64,000 nt of DNA from Paragonimus skrjabini miyazakii (taxonomy: Eukaryota; Platyhelminthes; Trematoda; Plagiorchiida; Troglotrematidae), in contig JTDE01000204.1 in assembly GCA_014338405.1 (NCBI GenBank), forward strand, positions 13,307-77,306, written 5' to 3'. This document shows positions 62,982-64,000 of this stretch, piece after piece. A model generated the notes under the pieces. The model did no database searches and had not been told where the DNA came from. It saw nothing but the letters and a program-made list of their open reading frames with translations. Both the position numbers and the translations under genes were made by a program. Position 1 is the stretch's first letter. Each line of letters starts with the position of its first letter.

Positions 62982-63921
62982 TTTTGATTGATCACAAGGT
63001 ACCCAAACTCAACCGAATAGCTGCTTCTCATTTGGACTCAGACTGCAGATTTTTTAAATCCTCGGCGACGTTGATCCATGGGAAAGCCTGGAAACAATAT
63101 GTGGAACAACCTTCGAGGTGCTGTCTAAGGCAGATACTCTCATTGCTTCTTATAGTTGCCGTGAAGGAAGCTTACGTAGTAGATAGAGTGATCAGCAAAC
63201 CATTGCTGGGGCATAGTGATCACTTGTTACTGGTGCTTAGTTTTATGTTGCTGGTTCCAAAAGCCGTGACGGAGACCAATGGGAAATTCCCAGAAAGCAA
63301 AATTTACCGCACTATGGACAGTCGGGGTTAAACTCAGCTTCGAGTGTGACTAACTCGACTCAAACTACTTTTATTTTCAGCTTGCTGTTCAAGAATATGA
63401 GGTATTTGTTCCTGACGAACTGAGAAAGTTCTCGTCTGCTTCGCAAAACGTTTACTATCTTCTTGACGTAGGTTTTCGTGTGTTCTCTAAGCAGAAGCTA
63501 ACATGCAAGTCGGAATATCTGGACATTTTTTGCACTGTACGAAACGGGTGCAGACAAACTAGTACAGACAAAAGTCATCCCGGTAGCCAGCGGAAATAAT
63601 AACTTTTTATTCAGGTACATGTGCCTTTGGAGGGAAAGTAAGCCTTCGGTGCACTTCAAGCAGCTTCCTGATGGGGCAACCTTCTCCATCCACCGAATGG
63701 TCGCCGAGGTTTTCAAAGAATACTATTCAGCTGTCTATGATGTGGTTCCGCTAAAGGGGCACCTCATTATCCCTTGGAGAAACTTCTACTATTCACTGTT
63801 GTCAGCAGACTTCTCTGTGCTCGACGTCCACCATCTCTCGATTGAGATCATTGCTTATAGAACAACAGAACCAGACGTGGCCTATCTGTTAAAACACCAT
63901 TTGATCCCAAAACTTGTTTAG
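62982..63921 (+). pseudogene. Non-LTR retrotransposon ORF2 fragment (endonuclease end plus linker)
   Basis: Three successive frames give a continuous non-LTR-like protein. The first (to the stop at 63329-63331) matches the C-terminal part of an apurinic-type endonuclease: WKQYVEQPSR, then PLLGHSDHLL with the catalytic SDH (63215-63223), then VPKAVTETN. The second (63354-63599) reads as the linker that follows the endonuclease (KLTCKSEYLDIF, VRNGCRQ). The third (about 63592-63921) contains NNNFLFRYMCL and MVAEVFKEYYSAVYD, like the block just before the RT domain. The RT itself is not reached. AG/GT strings at 63380, 63468 and 63614 could be taken for splice sites, but the open frame reads across them. 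A host multi-exon gene is the alternative. Confidence 0.55.
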
Positions 63922-64000
63922 CCTTCCCTCAAACGCCTCAGTGTAATAACTAGCAATCTTTATATGGTTCCAGTTTTTCTGAGGATGTCCGTCTAGAAAA

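Noticed and set aside
1..64000. Bacterial-style operons, CRISPR arrays, rRNA genes or phage modules
   Set aside because: None is present. ORFs are short and scattered, and all recognisable sequence is of animal retroelement type.

Overview
The window is AT-rich eukaryotic DNA with no gene-dense organisation. There are no operon-like runs of long ORFs, and the longest ORF outside mobile elements is 144 codons, about what chance allows in 64 kb read in six frames. Everything recognisable is retroelement-derived. Two different Penelope-like elements (PLEs; reverse transcriptase plus GIY-YIG endonuclease), a decayed non-LTR retrotransposon and small elements that pair a tRNA-like pol III head with a hammerhead ribozyme all point to an animal. 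The tRNA-head plus short-stem-III hammerhead layout resembles the schistosome SM-alpha repeats, so a trematode flatworm is my best guess (inference, not proof). No host exon can be supported; the DNA could be intergenic or intronic.

Layout. 1-6862: nothing firm except a short heptad-repeat ORF (3434-3580). 6863-7283: ribozyme element copy A, lying on the minus strand. 7284-34911: no supported gene; a perfect hairpin (18193-18218) and two simple repeats. 34912-35326: first copy of an unnamed dispersed repeat (called R2 here) with a hammerhead-like core. 35901-35920: TA microsatellite. 37772-37995: ribozyme element copy C, a half element on the plus strand. 39605-41160: PLE-1 on the minus strand, 5' truncated, with a hammerhead-like motif just 3' of its coding region. 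46274-46314: a degenerate isolated hammerhead-like motif. 48204-48265: a short tandem repeat. 55356-55920: ribozyme element copy B, the best preserved. 60540-62513: PLE-2 on the plus strand, almost full length but broken. 62514-62583: ribozyme element fragment D. 62586-62935: second R2 copy. About 62982-63921: non-LTR retrotransposon fragment.

The most interesting object is the ribozyme element. Copies A and B share one design: two hammerhead-bearing arms placed head to head (inverted), separated by a spacer, with tRNA-like A and B boxes in front of one arm. Because two dispersed copies share both the inverted arms and the spacer, this composite looks like the ancestral mobile unit. In every readable copy the ribozyme core is damaged at a different place, while the shared consensus would satisfy the hammerhead rules (stem I, CTGACGA, stem II, GAA, very short palindromic stem III, GTC cleavage triplet). 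Such elements would need enzymes from elsewhere; the PLEs are plausible donors because PLEs are known to carry hammerheads and one copy abuts a PLE 3' end here, but this is inference.
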